Source of the DNA: Acholoe squamosa
Lineage: Eukaryota; Annelida; Polychaeta; Phyllodocida; Polynoidae
Direction of reading: 5' to 3'
Length of the DNA stretch: 64,000 nt
Assembly (NCBI GenBank): GCA_949317995.1
Contig: OX439052.1
Location: 36,085,932-36,149,931, forward strand
The translations under genes were made by a program, and so were the position numbers. Positions 47,415-61,770 of this stretch are shown here, in pieces (within the stretch, counting starts at the first letter, position 1; every line of letters begins with the position of its first letter). Below the pieces are notes generated by a model. The model did not search any database and had not been told where the DNA came from. It worked only from the letters and a program-made list of their open reading frames with translations.

Positions 47415-49208
47415 CTTCCTGCAAAATCTGAAACACCAAGGAAATTTTAGAATTAGCAGATGGTAATGACAGCAAATTTTCTACAATAAAAGATGTTCTT
47501 AGTCATTATTCCCTGGATATATCTTTGGTAAAATATGAGTTTTCTTGTGAATGGTTTTAAGATATAAACCGATATATGTGTGTGTGTACTAAGCAATTCA
47601 TATGGAATTATATACATTATACACTGAACAAAAAGGCAGAACAACGGCTTGGGGGTTAGAGTCCATTCTAGGTACAATATGTGTCTGTAGGTTCTATAAT
47701 TATGGTTTTCTTTTTTGGTCTTTCTTATACCAATAGTCCACTGGGCCTATACATTCGCCTGACTTAGGTGTAGGGAATGTTTATGGCCAAACTTGCCTGA
47801 AGAGGCCTAGTGGACTGTTTGTATTAGAAACAATATCGCGTATAACTGCTGTAATTTACTACACTGTATTAGCACGTGGCAGGGTGCAGAGTCCACAAAT
47901 CCTCTAAACTTTATACAACGTCCTGCATGCACCTTCCTTTAAAATAGCTAGGCTACAACAATCTTATTTGGATATAAAGATTTGAACAATGAATTTACCT
48001 TAAAAGACATACCTATTACATTTGTGTCCACAAACTTATATCAACTACTAGATTCATTTACACGTGCTCATTGCGTTAACTGATATCAATGTATCATGCA
48101 GACCATGATGCATAGACAAAACAATAAGATTAAGGTCAAATCCTACATTGTTACCCTAACCCATTTTCTATTGCGGATCTACAGCAAACAATAGGGTCGT
48201 CAATGTGGTTAATACTAGCACACAGAGGAATTAAGGCTAGGAAAACTGAGTCTCGGTCTACACCAGGTACCCTGGCTACATCAGTGCACAGGTCATCCCA
48301 GTAGAGCTGGCAGTAGAGCCCTCTCATAGGCAGCCAACATTAAGGTCTATAGTTCATGCACTGCCAGCCAGATGCCACCATTCTATTGATAATGACCTGT
48401 TACCTTCTACAGAGTCAATGTATTCCTTGCCATCCTGCAGTAAGTTGGTCAGTAAAAGCTCAAATACAGGGTAACATCTATATTACATATGTATAAGATA
48501 TCATACAAAAGGTCCCCTAGAAGAGCTGGTTCCATGCATAAATATAGAATATTCTCCAAGTTTATGGTATCAATGAGGTATTTGTACAGAAGGACGGTCC
48601 AGTCTGCCTGGTTTCAATGTCAAAAACATCAGCCTTTTCATTGTCATGTGAAAATATTTTTAGGAACTCCGACCATATGAAAAACTTTGATCTACCTAGA
48701 GAATATTTCATTGTGCGATCTTGTATGATATCCAGAGTATATTCAACACTTGAACATATTTAAACTTGTGTATATCATTAATGATAATTCTATGTGAACT
48801 CCCAAACGGACTGGCCTTACTCCCAACATGGGTTTGGCAGGTGAGAGTTACATCTCAACTAACAATAATCTAAGCACAATCGTTGCCCTATAATGTATTC
48901 AACACACCATCACTTTACACACAATCACTATGCTGCTTTCTCTAACATTACCTTATTTTAAAGCGCTTCCATGGCAGCCACCTAACCTTCATTTTACAGT
49001 AGCTTTTTACACCGATCTATTGATCTTTCTCGGGATCTACCTTCCTCATTTGTCCACGTACCTTTCCCTACATCTACAATGTACCCTGGAATACCTCCCC
49101 TTGCATGTTTTTCCATTATAGGCACACATTTGCAATCTAGTTCATTCTGTGCAAGCATCTGAACCCTAACATAGAATCACCTACCTTGACGGCCATGCAG
49201 GTGATATA
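47415..49208. other. Upstream region of the unrecognised gene
   Basis: No exon, RNA gene or defined repeat was recognised. It should contain the promoter and any 5' UTR exons of the minus-strand gene. Confidence 0.4.
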
Positions 49209-50422
49209 AGGGAGTGATCATTTTTTAACAACAGGGGGGGGCGGTGGGTTTGAGGGGGGGTCAGAATTTTTTCAACCCCTTGACTGGGGGGGGTCAGAAT
49301 TTTTTCAATACCTCTGATGGGGGGGGGGTCACCTGTTTTCAGTGGAAAACCCCGCGTGTTACTGTTGAGCGTGTCTGTGTTCTGGGATGAATGCACATAT
49401 ATTAAGGTCTTATCTGCTTACCTTGTCTCCAGCACCACTGATGTAGTTAGCAGTAATGTCCCCAGAATGATAAGCTAATGCTTGTATGTAATTGACCAAT
49501 ACGCGCTCATCTGTATTAGCCACAGAGCACTCGTGAGAGATAATAAGCTTTTACACTTTATTGCTGATATTCACAACTGGTATGCACAACATCACAATGA
49601 TCAGAATAGTGGTAAATGTCCAAGTCAGAGAATGCTCCAATATTCAGTCTCATGGGCCATGGATATCTATAAGTCCTTACTGTCCTACTGAGTGGCAGCA
49701 CTATCCATGGGTAGTCTCACACACAGCAACTCACCCTGATTTCAGCAACAGTTAGCAATCCCAAGTCCAATTGCTTTTCGTCATCACCAGCAATATGTTC
49801 ACTTAGTTTCCCCCTCCAGATTGGCAGTCTGACCGATCTAATATAGTCCAAGAGGTCATGACCCCATCTATGTCATAGATTTGAGTTCAGGGTTGAATTA
49901 GGTTCAGCTTGTGTGAGTTCACCACCCCATGTCATGTCATGGCCCAGTCCCTGGTTTACAGTTCACAGGTTTCTGTGAGTCACACTGAGTTCATCACCAG
50001 TACATGGGTTCACACAGGCCTCGAGTCATAAGTTCATCCCAAGCACATAGTTCAACATAGGCTTTGAGTCACCAGTCCATCACTGACCCATAGTTCATGC
50101 CTGTTCATGTGACCCAGGGTCTCTCTTTAATTACCATTTGACCTCAGAGCACTCTCCAACCTTAGTGTTCTTTAGTCTCTACCCATACACAATTATAGTT
50201 ACCTTTTATCCTTGTATGATATACTAATTCACCTATCTAGCTCAATAAGGGACCTTAACATTACTATAGGCTAAAAGGGGACGTTCGTGCACGATTTTTG
50301 TCCCTTATGGGGGGGGGTCGAAAAAATTTTACCCCCTCGCGAGGGGGGGTCGAAATTTTTTTCGCGCGTCCGCGCGCAAACCCACCGGCCCCCCCCCTGT
50401 TGTTAAAAAATGATCACTCCCT
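49209..50422. mobile_element. Long version or split copy of an AGGGAGTGATCA-ended MITE
   Basis: The left end AGGGAGTGATCATTTTTTAA and right end TTAAAAAATGATCACTCCCT are perfect inverted repeats. The outer parts (49209-49350 and about 50265-50422) match the short element 62019-62229. About 915 bp between them has no counterpart there. Confidence 0.7.
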
Positions 50423-52386
50423 AAGATACAGGCATAGGGATTCATTCATACTGCAATGCTGATTGACGACGCAGAGCAGGTGAAGAATTCACAGAAGCAA
50501 ATTATTGAGAGAGGAAATCCAATTTATTTACCACAGTATCCCTGACCTACTGGTCCTAGGTGTGTTCCTTGTGTCGTATACTGATTAGCAGTTGTCCCTT
50601 TTTTGTAACTACCCCGGTATGTGCCTTCCTTACCTATCTTAGTGTCTGTATTATTATTATTCTGTCTGTACCCTCTGTGTACCTCTTTCCAAATGCTGAT
50701 CCCCACTGTCCAGGAAGGCATTTCTGAAGATGTTACGACTAGACCCATTCAAGTCGTAGTGGGATCCCTCACTTTAATGCCATTACAGCCCTGTGTCTTG
50801 TAGGAACAAAGGATTGCACTGGTATGACTGCCCTACCCATGTAATAACTGCTGATCGTACAGCCTAGTCGTAGTGCATTACCTACGATCCCCAAGTCTGA
50901 TATTAAGGGCTTCAAATCATGATGGTTGTGTCCAGTAGTACCATCTTGAGAAATGCCTTCCTGGTGGCATACAGGCAGGTGTACATGATTTCAGGACTGG
51001 ACCCTGTCTACCATTGACCCAAGGCATGCCCTGGGTCATATAGTTACCACATCTAGGTCGAAAACTAAAACGATTTGTCGTCTAACTTTTGGGATATGTG
51101 CATGCTAATAGGATTATGGTGATTTACGCAGCTCAATAAAGTCCAGATCGTGAACATAGTATCCAGAAATTAGTGATGGGACAGAACTTTGTATTCTAAT
51201 TAATTCTCAGATTATCTAACGGAGAGAGTATTGTAAAAATATATGATTCTATATATGGAGCTGGGGAAGCCGATTTATTTTGAGCCCTCTGACCAAGATA
51301 CCTGTGTAGCTAGCATAATTGGCTGAGGTTTCCCTTTTAGTCTGAAGAGGGCTACATCCCTGGGGTCAAAAGGCTTGACCTACACTGCCACATTGACTGA
51401 TTGATTGGGATGAAATTGGTGGCTAGCACTGAATGTACAATGTACAAAGTTTGTCATTGGAGACCCTGAAAGCAGTACATTGTATACTGAAGGGCAATAT
51501 GTACATATGTCGATGGTGTCTACCCTATTATTGAGCCCATTCTTATTCTTTTTCTCATTATTGTTTGAGTGCTTTGATTTCCGGTACGGCATATGCAGGC
51601 AATCCATGCTACATATATATACAAACATTTCAGTTTTCACAGTTTTTCTATGATCTGTCAGGGTCATTCTTGTGATTCATCCAGATCCAATGAGATATCA
51701 TTTTACCACTTATAAAGGGGGAGGGGGGTCTTGGGAGAAATTCGGATACAAGGGTATCAGTGATCCATAAAAAGCACCAGCATGCACCATTTAGCTTCTC
51801 AAATTTCAAAATTTCTCTCACCAAGGGTCAATTCCAATTTTTCACAATTCAATCTTACTTCAAAGGAAAAATTTCATCGCTTTTATCGGCTCAGTTTTTT
51901 CTCACTGCAGAATTTGCATGTATGATGCTAGCATTTTGCCCGTTTTGCATACTTTTGGACAGATGATTATTCAGAATACTGCTTTGTTCACTACAGCTAT
52001 CTTCAGCCAGTCCTATACACAATTTATATTGGGTATAGTTAGAAAGGCCAGGGCCAGACAAACCCAAGTCTGTGATATCTCAGACCTGGTTTACTGAATA
52101 AGGAAAGCCCAAATATTCCCATGCACTATCGTTAACTGCAGACTTGGACAACCAATGTGTAATTTACATGTAGGATTCCCCATGGGGCTTACAGGAAAAC
52201 TGGATTCTAGGCGTAATTCCTGATGTTGTGAACACTACGACTCAGTGTGAATACAGGGTGGGCCAAGTGATTGACATAGCATGATTTTATATGTGGTCGT
52301 CACTAAGTTTAACTATTAAATAACGGGGTACAGTGTTAAGAGGGGTCTGATATCAATTGTAGCGATACAACTTTATGTTTAACCTT
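50423..52386. other. Non-coding stretch
   Basis: No exon, repeat family or RNA gene was recognised. Open frames here are short and lack splice or codon support. Confidence 0.4.
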
Positions 52387-53470
52387 AAGGTGGTACCACC
52401 CTAAATATGCGGTGCGACCCGAAAAAATCCACTATCGCTGACGCTTGACAAACTATTTCAAGTACTTAAAATTTCCTCAGAACTAAGCCAAATATACCAG
52501 ATTGTAGCTTTTGAAATGGCAAAAATCATACATTAGGTCTGTCATAACAAAGTGCAATCAGATTTTTCGCAAATCGCCATGGAAACCACCGATGTGATTT
52601 TATGGTCTACCACCTGAGTCACTACACATCTATCATAGGTGCCTTTGGTCCGCAGTAAATTATCTAAATTATTTTCATTCTTTTCCAATCTTTTTTTAAA
52701 AATATTCTCCAAGCCTGCAGGATAATTTTAATGCCAATATATACACAGACATCCTGTTTAGAACCCATTTTATAGCCCTAGAAATGAAAAATTGACTGTA
52801 TTTAGTGCAGGAACAAGTTTTTGACAGGGCTAGGATGCAGCACCTCCTTCTTCCACGATGCAACCACTCTGAATGACGGTTAGGCCAACGGGCTATGACG
52901 TCACTTGGAACACTGTTGCCAGGCAACAGCCACTGTTGACAAATCTCCATGGAGGGTTGTCATGTTCACCAAGGTTGCTAGGCATCCTTAGTTTATGTCA
53001 GCAACAAAGAGTTGTTGACAGATTTTGAGCAGTTTCGTCCTGTAGTGACTCATCAGGCATCTGTTTGTGAAAATAAAGTGGCTGTACAGCCAAGTGGTCC
53101 CAGATCTAATGAAGGCCTGGAGTTAGGTGGGTTTGATTGGCAGCTGGGCTGTCAGTTAAACCCATCCACACTGTCAATGACTGTATGGATCTAAGTTGGA
53201 GACCCTAGGGTGTTTCTAACAGCAGGATAAATTCCATATAGGAAAATAACCCTAGGTGGCACAATAAAACCAGGTTTATTATGAGTGTTCCGCAATGATA
53301 GCTTGTGATACAAGCTGTCATCGAGTTTTTAAAATTAACTCTATTTACGTGTCACACAAAAAATTAATAAAAAAAATTTTGATGCGGCTAAAAAAAAAAA
53401 AAAAAAGTATTTAGTGCAGGACTTTCATCATTCTAACCGGAAGTGACCTGATTTAGGGTGGTACCACCTT
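52387..53470. mobile_element. Non-coding DNA transposon with perfect 20-bp inverted ends
   Basis: AAGGTGGTACCACCCTAAAT at 52387-52406 and its exact reverse complement at 53451-53470. The interior of 1.08 kb has no transposase. No clear target duplication. Confidence 0.75.
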
Positions 53471-54124
53471 GTCACTCTATCTTGAGACTTTTCCGAGATC
53501 ACAATCGCCGTGTGCCCAATCATTTGTGAGATTAAGCACAGTCAAAATCTTACTTCACAGTCTATCGATTAATGAAGGCTATAGCTCAGTTCGTGGGTTT
53601 GAATGTCCCTGGTGAAATGTCCATCTATTACAATAGTTTACAGGTGGATCAGTATAGTTCAATCAATCATTTGATATGATTTCCTAATGCCATTCTGCAA
53701 AGAAATCATTATGCGAACAGGAGGGCAATTCTAAAAAACTTACAATCTTTTTATGGTCATGTCTTGCATTTAGAAACATTCATTCAAGAAACAGAATTTA
53801 GCCATATTTCTAAATTATTATACATTTCCAGTGTTATATATGCATTTCTAACACAGACATTATGCAGAAATATCAGTTATGAACTTGATTAGACCTGTTG
53901 TGATTACCTTTGTGTCATAACGGAAATTGTAATTCTATATCGTGAGTTTTAAGAATCACCCTCCTGATGTATAGAATGATGCATTCCAGGGGGGGGGATT
54001 TAGAAGGGGACGCGGGGCGCGTGCCCTGTAGTTCATTTTATTTGCTATCGCGTTTAGCACCAAGTTATCAAGCAATAAAGAAATGGGGTGCACCCTCTAG
54101 TTATGGGCTGCACTACCTCCCTTT
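53471..54124. other. Non-coding stretch
   Basis: Nothing recognised apart from a G-run near 53990. Confidence 0.4.
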
Positions 54125-54729
54125 ACAAGTCCAGGTTTTGGTTTGGTTTGGTTGATTTTACGTCCACTAATAGTACTTAAAAGTTAGCAGACATTTCTGT
54201 GGCTTGCGGACTTGATGTCCTTTCTTTTCTTTTTGGACAGGTTTTTAAAAGCTGCTTGTCCAAACAGCTAGACAGTTATTTATACGCTGCTTGCCTGACA
54301 CAGCAGTGACCGAATCTATGAATGACAGAATCTATGAGATGAATGACCGCATCTATGAGGAGGGCTGAGGGGGAAACCGCTACTGGGGCTTCATTCCCCT
54401 ACTCTTCTCATAGGATAGCAAGTGTTCTTTTATTTGCCTAGTCCCATAGGCAGGGCCAGACAAACCATGGCCTTTGATCACTCAGACTTGGTTCACTGAG
54501 GGGGAATCCCATGGCAAAAGACCATCATGTAGGCCCGCGCATATGGACACCAGCTGCCCACACGCTCACCCCAAGCCACAAGAAACCTCAAGTTTGTCGC
54601 CTTTTACGAATCTGGTATACCCACTGGTAGAATGGAAGGAGAATTCCTTCGTGGACTCCCAATGAAGTTATTCTGCTCCTCCATGCCCTCACATGAAGGT
54701 CCCCACTCCACAGGGGGAACAAGTCCAGG
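54125..54729 (-). repeat. SINE-C full copy with 11-bp target duplications
   Basis: Body 54136-54718 in reverse orientation, flanked by ACAAGTCCAGG at 54125-54135 and 54719-54729. The AAAC tail appears on plus as TTTGGTTTGG. Confidence 0.85.
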
Positions 54730-55894
54730 GCTATCTACCACTATGCTATGCACAAGAACATTGATGTTGACTTCCCAACGAGTGAATGAAAGGGAAATTA
54801 TACATCAGTGCATGTTCGATGATGTTACCACGCGACATCTATATGGTGACGAAATGCAACCTGATGGCTTATTGTTTCTGATTATTTCTGCAGGGACTTA
54901 GTTTAAAACATGATTGTCTGGGTATGCTCGATCAGGATGAATAAAGGCGGATGTAGGGGAGTCATTGAGCCATCGATTATCAAAAGTATATGTCATGATG
55001 AGACAAAGGTTATAAATGTGCGTTTCGGGTAGCACGGCATAAAATCTAGGGTTACAGTAGGTCTCTTCTTTTTAGAATATAGTCCTGTTTCTTTTTAATC
55101 AGGCCTCACAAATAACTACAAAGAATTCGAATCATGAAATGCTGCGATGACTTACAAATAATCATGGCAGCAACTCCTGGACATCCAAATTGACTCAAAA
55201 ATCATCTCCAAATGTTTTTGTTTCTTTTAAATCTGTATAAAAAGTATGGGAAACCTCTGGCTAGGTAGACTTGTTTCAATGACATGGAACACGTCTCCTT
55301 TTCGCCTGCATCAATTGTGCATGCTACTTATTTAAATATTGAATAGAATACCTTCAAGCCCCTACACATAGCTCTATATCCACTTATCCCTTTATCTGTA
55401 TTATACATGAATACAAAAAGGGCCTGGCAGCCTCCTGTCAGCATCCACGCCCCAGACCAAGGCAGATTACATGTAGTCCCATTTTGAAGTTGAAGTTCTG
55501 CGATAGTACCTCGCATAAAAGGATTATGACACGCAGTTAATGTGAACTTCCCCCGGTGCCCGGGATCCAACTGGTCAGCCAGCCCTAATAAGTACTATTA
55601 AAGCCGTGGCTTGTGGGCAAGGATTTTTTATTTATTTACCCTGAGACGCCACTTGGGGGTTGTGAGCTACCCAAGTGTGACGGAAAAGGGTATCAATATT
55701 CATTAAAAGATGAGTTATTGATGAATTGTCGTCCATTGTGGCAGCTTTTCTAAACATGGGGTAGTTCGATTAGTCCAGGTCTCTGTTACTAAAAAATATG
55801 GCATGAAAACTTTGGTAATTGATAATCCATAAAATAAACCTTACTAATATTTATACCAACAACCGATATCATACCCCCGGGAATCATACCCACC
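54730..55894. other. Non-coding stretch
   Basis: No gene or recognised repeat. Confidence 0.4.
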
Positions 55895-56255
55895 GGGCCA
55901 TCCAGAAATGACGTCATGACGGAGGGGGATGGGGGGGGGGGTACGGCCTGGCATGACAGGATTAATTCTCATATGCCTTCAGCATTGTATTAAAAATTGG
56001 CAACAAAAGAAAACATGACGAGTGGGAAGGGGGGGGGTCAAAAGTAGCCAAATTCAGCATGACGTCCAGGGGCGGATCCAGAAGGGGTGTTCTAGGGGGG
56101 GGGGGGCACAGCCATGAAAATTTGGTCATGGGGGGGCACAAGCAGGTTTTCAGGCCATGTTTCCTATAGCCTGGTCCAATTTCAGGGGGTCTAGGGGGGC
56201 ATGTGCCCCCTAGCCCCCCCTGGATCCACCCCTGATGTCATTTATGGATGGGCCC
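55895..56255. mobile_element. Nested MITEs
   Basis: The outer element has ends GGGCCATCCAGAAATGACGT and TGTCATTTATGGATGGGCCC, matching the MITE at 16122-16288. The inner element at about 56067-56234 has ends CAGGGGCGGATCCAG and CTGGATCCACCCCTG. The inner one sits in the right end of the outer one. Confidence 0.7.
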
Positions 56256-58599
56256 CCACACCCTCTGCCCCTTCTGCCTGGGAGTTGGGACTGGAGGTTT
56301 CGTTAGTATGTAGGTCACACCATGCTGAGCCTGCATGCTGAAGGTACTGCCTACAAGTTTGTTAGGGGTCTGCAACTAGACTGCACACAGTATTGATGGA
56401 GACTGCTCCCAGACTGCTAAGTGGAAATTAGCCAAAAGAACCTCAACTAATGCAAAGAGTAAAACCATGAGCTCAGAGCAGTGCACCTGTTCATTATATA
56501 ATTTATAGGAAAATAACCCTGATAGACCATAGTAGAGATAGTGTAGTGCACTGCTCTACAGGGACTCCAATACGGATTGGTCTGATGACAGCAATGACTC
56601 CTCCTGGAGTGGTCGCGCATTCTATTGCAATTTAAGATTGGGAAGTTTGGTGCACTCCCTCAGAGAAATTAGTTTCCATGGGAGCCTTCTGACAGGCTGT
56701 ATAAACAGTGTAGGATTTGGAGCTGTGTGTCGGTGTATACCTAGCAGCATGCTAACTGGTGCTTGGGGGTGGCTCGGCAAGGGTATGGCAGGCTGTTCAT
56801 GCCGCATTATTGCCTTGTTCTAGGGATTGGTACATTTCAATGTCTTTTATTATTATTATTATTTATATTGAAGGAACGCATCATTTCTAGTAACCCATTT
56901 GAATTGTGGACCGATCATTTTAATAACGGGTTACGGTAGGGGAAACAAAATGGAGAGAATTACTATCCATTTATAGAGAGAGAGGGAGAGTCACTCACTC
57001 ACTGAATAGAATCACATCATATTGCAGCTCTGCCCCTTTCTTATTCCACTCTTATTAGATATCGCAACCTGACACTACGATAAGTATGCCTATATGCCCA
57101 ATAGCCTAGGTATAAGGCCACAGGTCAATGTCATATTCTGTGTAGGTAGGCCCATTCTCTAGGGAGAGGCCAGCATGAAATAAACCACATCTAGGATATC
57201 AGACTTGGAACATGACGTGGGATAGGCCCCAGGGGAGACGGGGGGGGGGGGGCTCATGCCCCTTGTCGATTTTAAAGAAGCCCTTTCGTCCCCTTCTCGA
57301 TTTTAAGGAATCTTGTCCCCTGAACGATTTTAAGGAATCTAGAAGACCCCTTTTCGATTTTAAGAAGTGGCCTTGACGCTTCTCTCTCAACCCCATGTAT
57401 TGGGCCCCACGTCCCTTGTCGACAAGAGGTAGCCAGGCTTGTCCTCTTGTTGATTTTACTCGTCTGGGTCCTACAAATGTAAATCATGGATCGGTATAAA
57501 TATCATTAGATCCCAAGTACCATACATGGATATCGCCCCAAGAAGATGCTAGACTGGATTTTTGGAAGTGAGGTCGCTCTACAAGCTAATATACGAATAG
57601 CAACGGGGCAAATCACCACACACGCCACATTGTGGACTATCAATCAGTGCCAGGAAAGAAACTGTCCTACTACAGACTAATGTTTCACCATGTAGCCTAG
57701 GTATAATGCATGAATACGTAATGACTTGTCCTTTTAGCCTAGGTTTTTATCTCCTAACTGTAAACAGCTCCTCTGAAAGCAGACAGACTATGGCAAGCTA
57801 ACATACATGTCCCGTCACTAGGTGTGGTTACCACGGCAACAAATTTTAGAGAACTGGCCGTCGGATGCAAGCAGTCTGCCGCGCCCGTGCTGCCGAGTCA
57901 GGTGTCAATGGATGCGCCTATGGCAGACCATATACATGTACATGTATTAGGAGGGTGGGGCTCTTGGCTCATTCGTCACACATTACCATCAGAAATTCTC
58001 AGAAAAATAAACCAAGAGAATCAATCAAATGTCGTTTTCTTTTCTACTTTCAGAATGAGGGCTGTGAGGATGAAAAATATCTTTTATTTTGTGTGTGTAC
58101 AGTAGCATTTACAATGTGTCGTGCTAGCCTGTCATTTGGGTACATGTAAATATTGGTGCTGGGAGATCTATAGGCAGCCGCGGATTCAAGGGGGGGGGGG
58201 CTGACACGGCGCAACCACCCACCCCCACCCTTTGGTGCCCAAAGAGCGGTTTTATGTTCAGTGTATTCTCAAATACATATGTCACACTTTACGGTTTTTA
58301 AATCGGACAGTTATTAAGGATTCTACAGCTTAGTACCAAGGTAGTAAAAGTAGGAGGAGTGGAAATGGCCACTGTGGTGGCTATATATAGCCACTAGAAT
58401 TGCTTGTGTGGAATTAGGCCCAGTTAGAAACTATTCAGGGGAAGGAAGGGGGGAAGCCATACACATAAGTTTTACACTCCATAAGGCCTTAATCTGCTAT
58501 TCTTTATCCCTGCGGGCTGCGTGTTATATCTGAGTATGCCCCACACGCATTGCCCTAATTTATTTAATTAATAAACATTCAATTTTTAAAAAAAATTTA
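56256..58599. other. Non-coding stretch
   Basis: A GATTTTAAG-rich repeat patch (about 57265-57440, CCCCTTCTCGATTTTAAGG-like units) is seen. No gene supported. Confidence 0.45.
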
Positions 58600-59014
58600 C
58601 ATAATTGTCACTTTAAACATTAGATACATTATTTGGATATCAGAAACGTCTTATTGATCTTAGAAACGTTCTTCAACATTAGAAACATGATTTTAATGTT
58701 AAAAACGTCTTTTGTCACTTTAACATCAGAAATATCATTTTGACATTAGAAATATCATTTTGCTGTTTTAAACATCATTTTAATGTTTTTGATATAGTTT
58801 AATTGTAAAGAAATATCATTTTCACGTTATAATTTCATCTTATCAATTCAACCTTCATTTCAATGTAAAAAAAAAAAAAAAACATGTTATTTTGTCATTT
58901 CAACATTAGAAATAAATTATCGTTCAGATCGCTTTGACATCAGAAATATCACTTCAACATTAGAAACCTCATTTGAATGTCAGGAACGTCATATGGCACT
59001 AGAAACATCATTTT
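58600..59014. repeat. Degenerate minisatellite, CATTAGAAAYATCATTTT units
   Basis: Many imperfect copies of ACATTAGAAATATCATTTTG-like units of about 20-28 bp. Abuts the LINE relic that follows. Confidence 0.7.
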
Positions 59015-61770
59015 GACAAGAAATCTCCTAAAAGAATGTCATGTTAATCTCTTCCTGTTGAACTGGCTTGAGGCATATTTTACTGACAGGGGTCACAGAA
59101 CTGCTGTCAATGGAAAGCTTTCTCAAGGATCCGTGCTGGGCCCCATCCTCTTCTCCTTCTTCATAGTGTGGGGATTCCACATCGTCTGCCGCAATCTGGC
59201 CCCAGCTCGACCACTAGCGTGAGTCGTCTCTGGCACCTAGTGTTTGTGGGTAAAAGAAGTTTTTTTCCGCTGGTTGCCATAGTGCTTATTTGTAGGCAGG
59301 TACCTCTCGTAGTAATCTTCCCCAGAAAATGGGGACCATCATCCCCATACATGAGAGAGGTATTCCCTAGAATCTCGACCGGGCGAGACTGCGTCTGCCG
59401 CTCAAGGAGCTCTGTACGGTGTCACATGTGGGAGTTATAATACCAAATGTTTCGGGAGCGCAGGGAGACTTGACGCGCAACCCTTACTCTTAACCCCTCC
59501 TCTTAAAATTGAGTGAGTGGATGTATATACCCCCCCCCCCCCCTTTAGATATCCTGAAATTTTGGGGGAGCTACGATAATTCTAACATAAGAAAAACAAA
59601 CATTTTCCGACCAACCTGTACATAGCCATGTTCGGACATTCAAAACAAATATGGCGGCCAGCGGACTTTAAACTTTTATATCTCAATAAATATGGCAAAT
59701 TTCACTTCAATTTGTTGTAAATAGCTAGAGGACAACACAATATATTGTCCATATTTTCTACGGAACCCAGTTTTCACTCTAAATATATCGGTCAGCTACT
59801 TGTAAACAAACCACTGCCCATTTCCGGTGGCAATACCAGTGGCAGTGAAAGGCAGTGGCTGAAAGATATTGTATGGGAGAGGAGCCGGTCCCTAACATCA
59901 TATGCCTAGGGACCGGTTGGCAGGTCTACTTCTTCATATATAGATTAGGCACCTCTGCAAAATCAAGCTTTATGCTGATGGCATTGTTATCTACTCCTCA
60001 CACAGAAAACCACATAGAGCGTAACAAGATTTACAGTCTGACCTAGATGATTTATGTCTGCTATGTGATGATAGTGGTCTTTAATACTATAAATGAGTCT
60101 AAAAACGAAAATCATGTGGTTTGGGTCCCTACAAAATTGTAGAACGTGCCCAAAATCGTCCCCCTGTATGACAGGGACCAAGATACAATCAGTACCCTCC
60201 TTCATTTTCAAGTACCTATATAGGTGCTATTCTGGACTCCCAACTATCCTTCAAAGCAAATGCCCAACAATCCTTTAACAATACAAATTTCTTGGCATTC
60301 AAACTTTCTAAAATAAGGCACATGGTGTCTAGAACTATTGCAAATCTAATATTCAAACAGACAATTCTGCCAAAATTCGACTGCTGCTTATTTTTAATAG
60401 ATGACACAGTCAAATCTTGGAGAGATCAAATTCAAAAAGTACAGAATCGAATGTTAAGAAAACAAGAGAGGGTTTATTTTAAAACAGTTGAGTCGAGAGT
60501 ATGTCTTGGAGAGACAGAAAGGAAACGAGGCGAGGGTACAAAGCCTAGGCTAGATGACTTGCCCTTGACTTTCCCACTATGTCATTAAGGACACATTTAG
60601 CTGCTTGATTGTCTTCCTCCCCCTCCCAACACAACTACCGGCACAGCTCTTGAGTATTGAGGCATGCCTGAGTACCCCCCACCCGACCATTTGCCCCGAC
60701 CAGTCCCCAACCAGTCCCATCCATCCATCCATCGACAGTCATTGTTGATCCTACAATTAACATCACAGACAGTGTAGCCAAGGTGATGTGACCTTGTTAC
60801 AATTACTTGTTACATTTCCTTCCTTTCCCATGGGAAATGATTGGAAGCCAATTCTCTTAAAGGGCCCAGCTATCTCAGTACTGATACTTACCATAGAGAA
60901 GCCTACTAGGCTCCTCTATGTACTCACCTAGATTCACCTCCAATGCAAGACTAATGTTTTGTCTATGAGAGAATCTTGGAATTAAACCTATCAATAAACC
61001 AAATTGGAATGCCTTCAAAATCAACTATATCAAAAGATATTTGCCCAGATAACCATGGCACGCACTGCCCCCATATCTACTCTATGCCCTCCTCTTCTAA
61101 AAAATCTGAAATCTGTCTATAAGTGGGGTTAAAGACAGTTTGATTACCCTTTTATTTAGGGTAAAAAGAGCCCTAAATCCCATGCATTTCTCCATAGGAA
61201 TAAAAAACAACAGTAATGAAATGTTTTTTTCATCATTTATCAAAAGATTTTCATGTAAATAGAAATATGACTCATGGGGTCTTTGAAGGGTGTGATAGAG
61301 TATATGCTGTGTAATGGAAGTCTTTTGGTGGTGCATGTAATCTGCTAGAGGCCAAAAATAGCAATTGAAACTTGGTAATCATAAGAAACTCGACTAAGGG
61401 CTAGTAGACAAGAGGTCAGAAAGGTGGTGTCAAAAGCCCTTGCCTCGTTTAATATTAAAGGTAAGGGTATGGGAAGAATCAATTCCCGCTTTGCACAACC
61501 TATGTGAGGTACCCAAGCAAGAAAATAAGAGTCAAGAGCTCTTGATGTCTTTAGTTTATAGCAAACTTAATAAGGACCCACCCCCAACAAATAAACTCGG
61601 GTCCAGAACCGGAAATGCATATAAAAAGAACATTCCTCTTCCTAGGCCTAAAACTGAGTTTTTCAAGAAAAACTCTGCATATAGAGGTGCCTAAACTTGG
61701 AATTCCCTGCTAGCCCATATGCAGCATGCCGAGAATAAATTCAAGTTCAAGACCCTCTTGAAAAAATAGT
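59015..61770 (+). pseudogene. LINE reverse transcriptase relic, interrupted
   Basis: Fragments in order: LLNWLEAYFTDRGHRTAVN, LSQGSVLGPILFSFF (RT motif B), after an insertion IKLYADGIVIYSSH (YADD box decayed to YADG), LSFKANAQQSF, FKQTILPKFDCCLFLIDD, and a terminal YRGA, WNSLLAHM, KFKFKTLLKK segment near 61670-61770. This is the layout of CR1/Jockey-like LINEs. Stops and frameshifts throughout. Confidence 0.75.
59156..59938. mobile_element. 763-bp insertion of unknown type with 10-bp target duplication
   Basis: CTTCTTCATA at 59156-59165 and 59929-59938 flanks 59166-59928. Removing it rejoins the LINE RT. The insert starts GTGTGGGGATTCC and ends near a palindrome (CCGGTCCCTA...TAGGGACCGG at about 59886-59915). 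No coding frame is recognised. Confidence 0.65.

Noticed and set aside
56638-56823. Short Cys/Gly-rich frame as a possible exon
   Set aside because: No splice signals or homology recognised.
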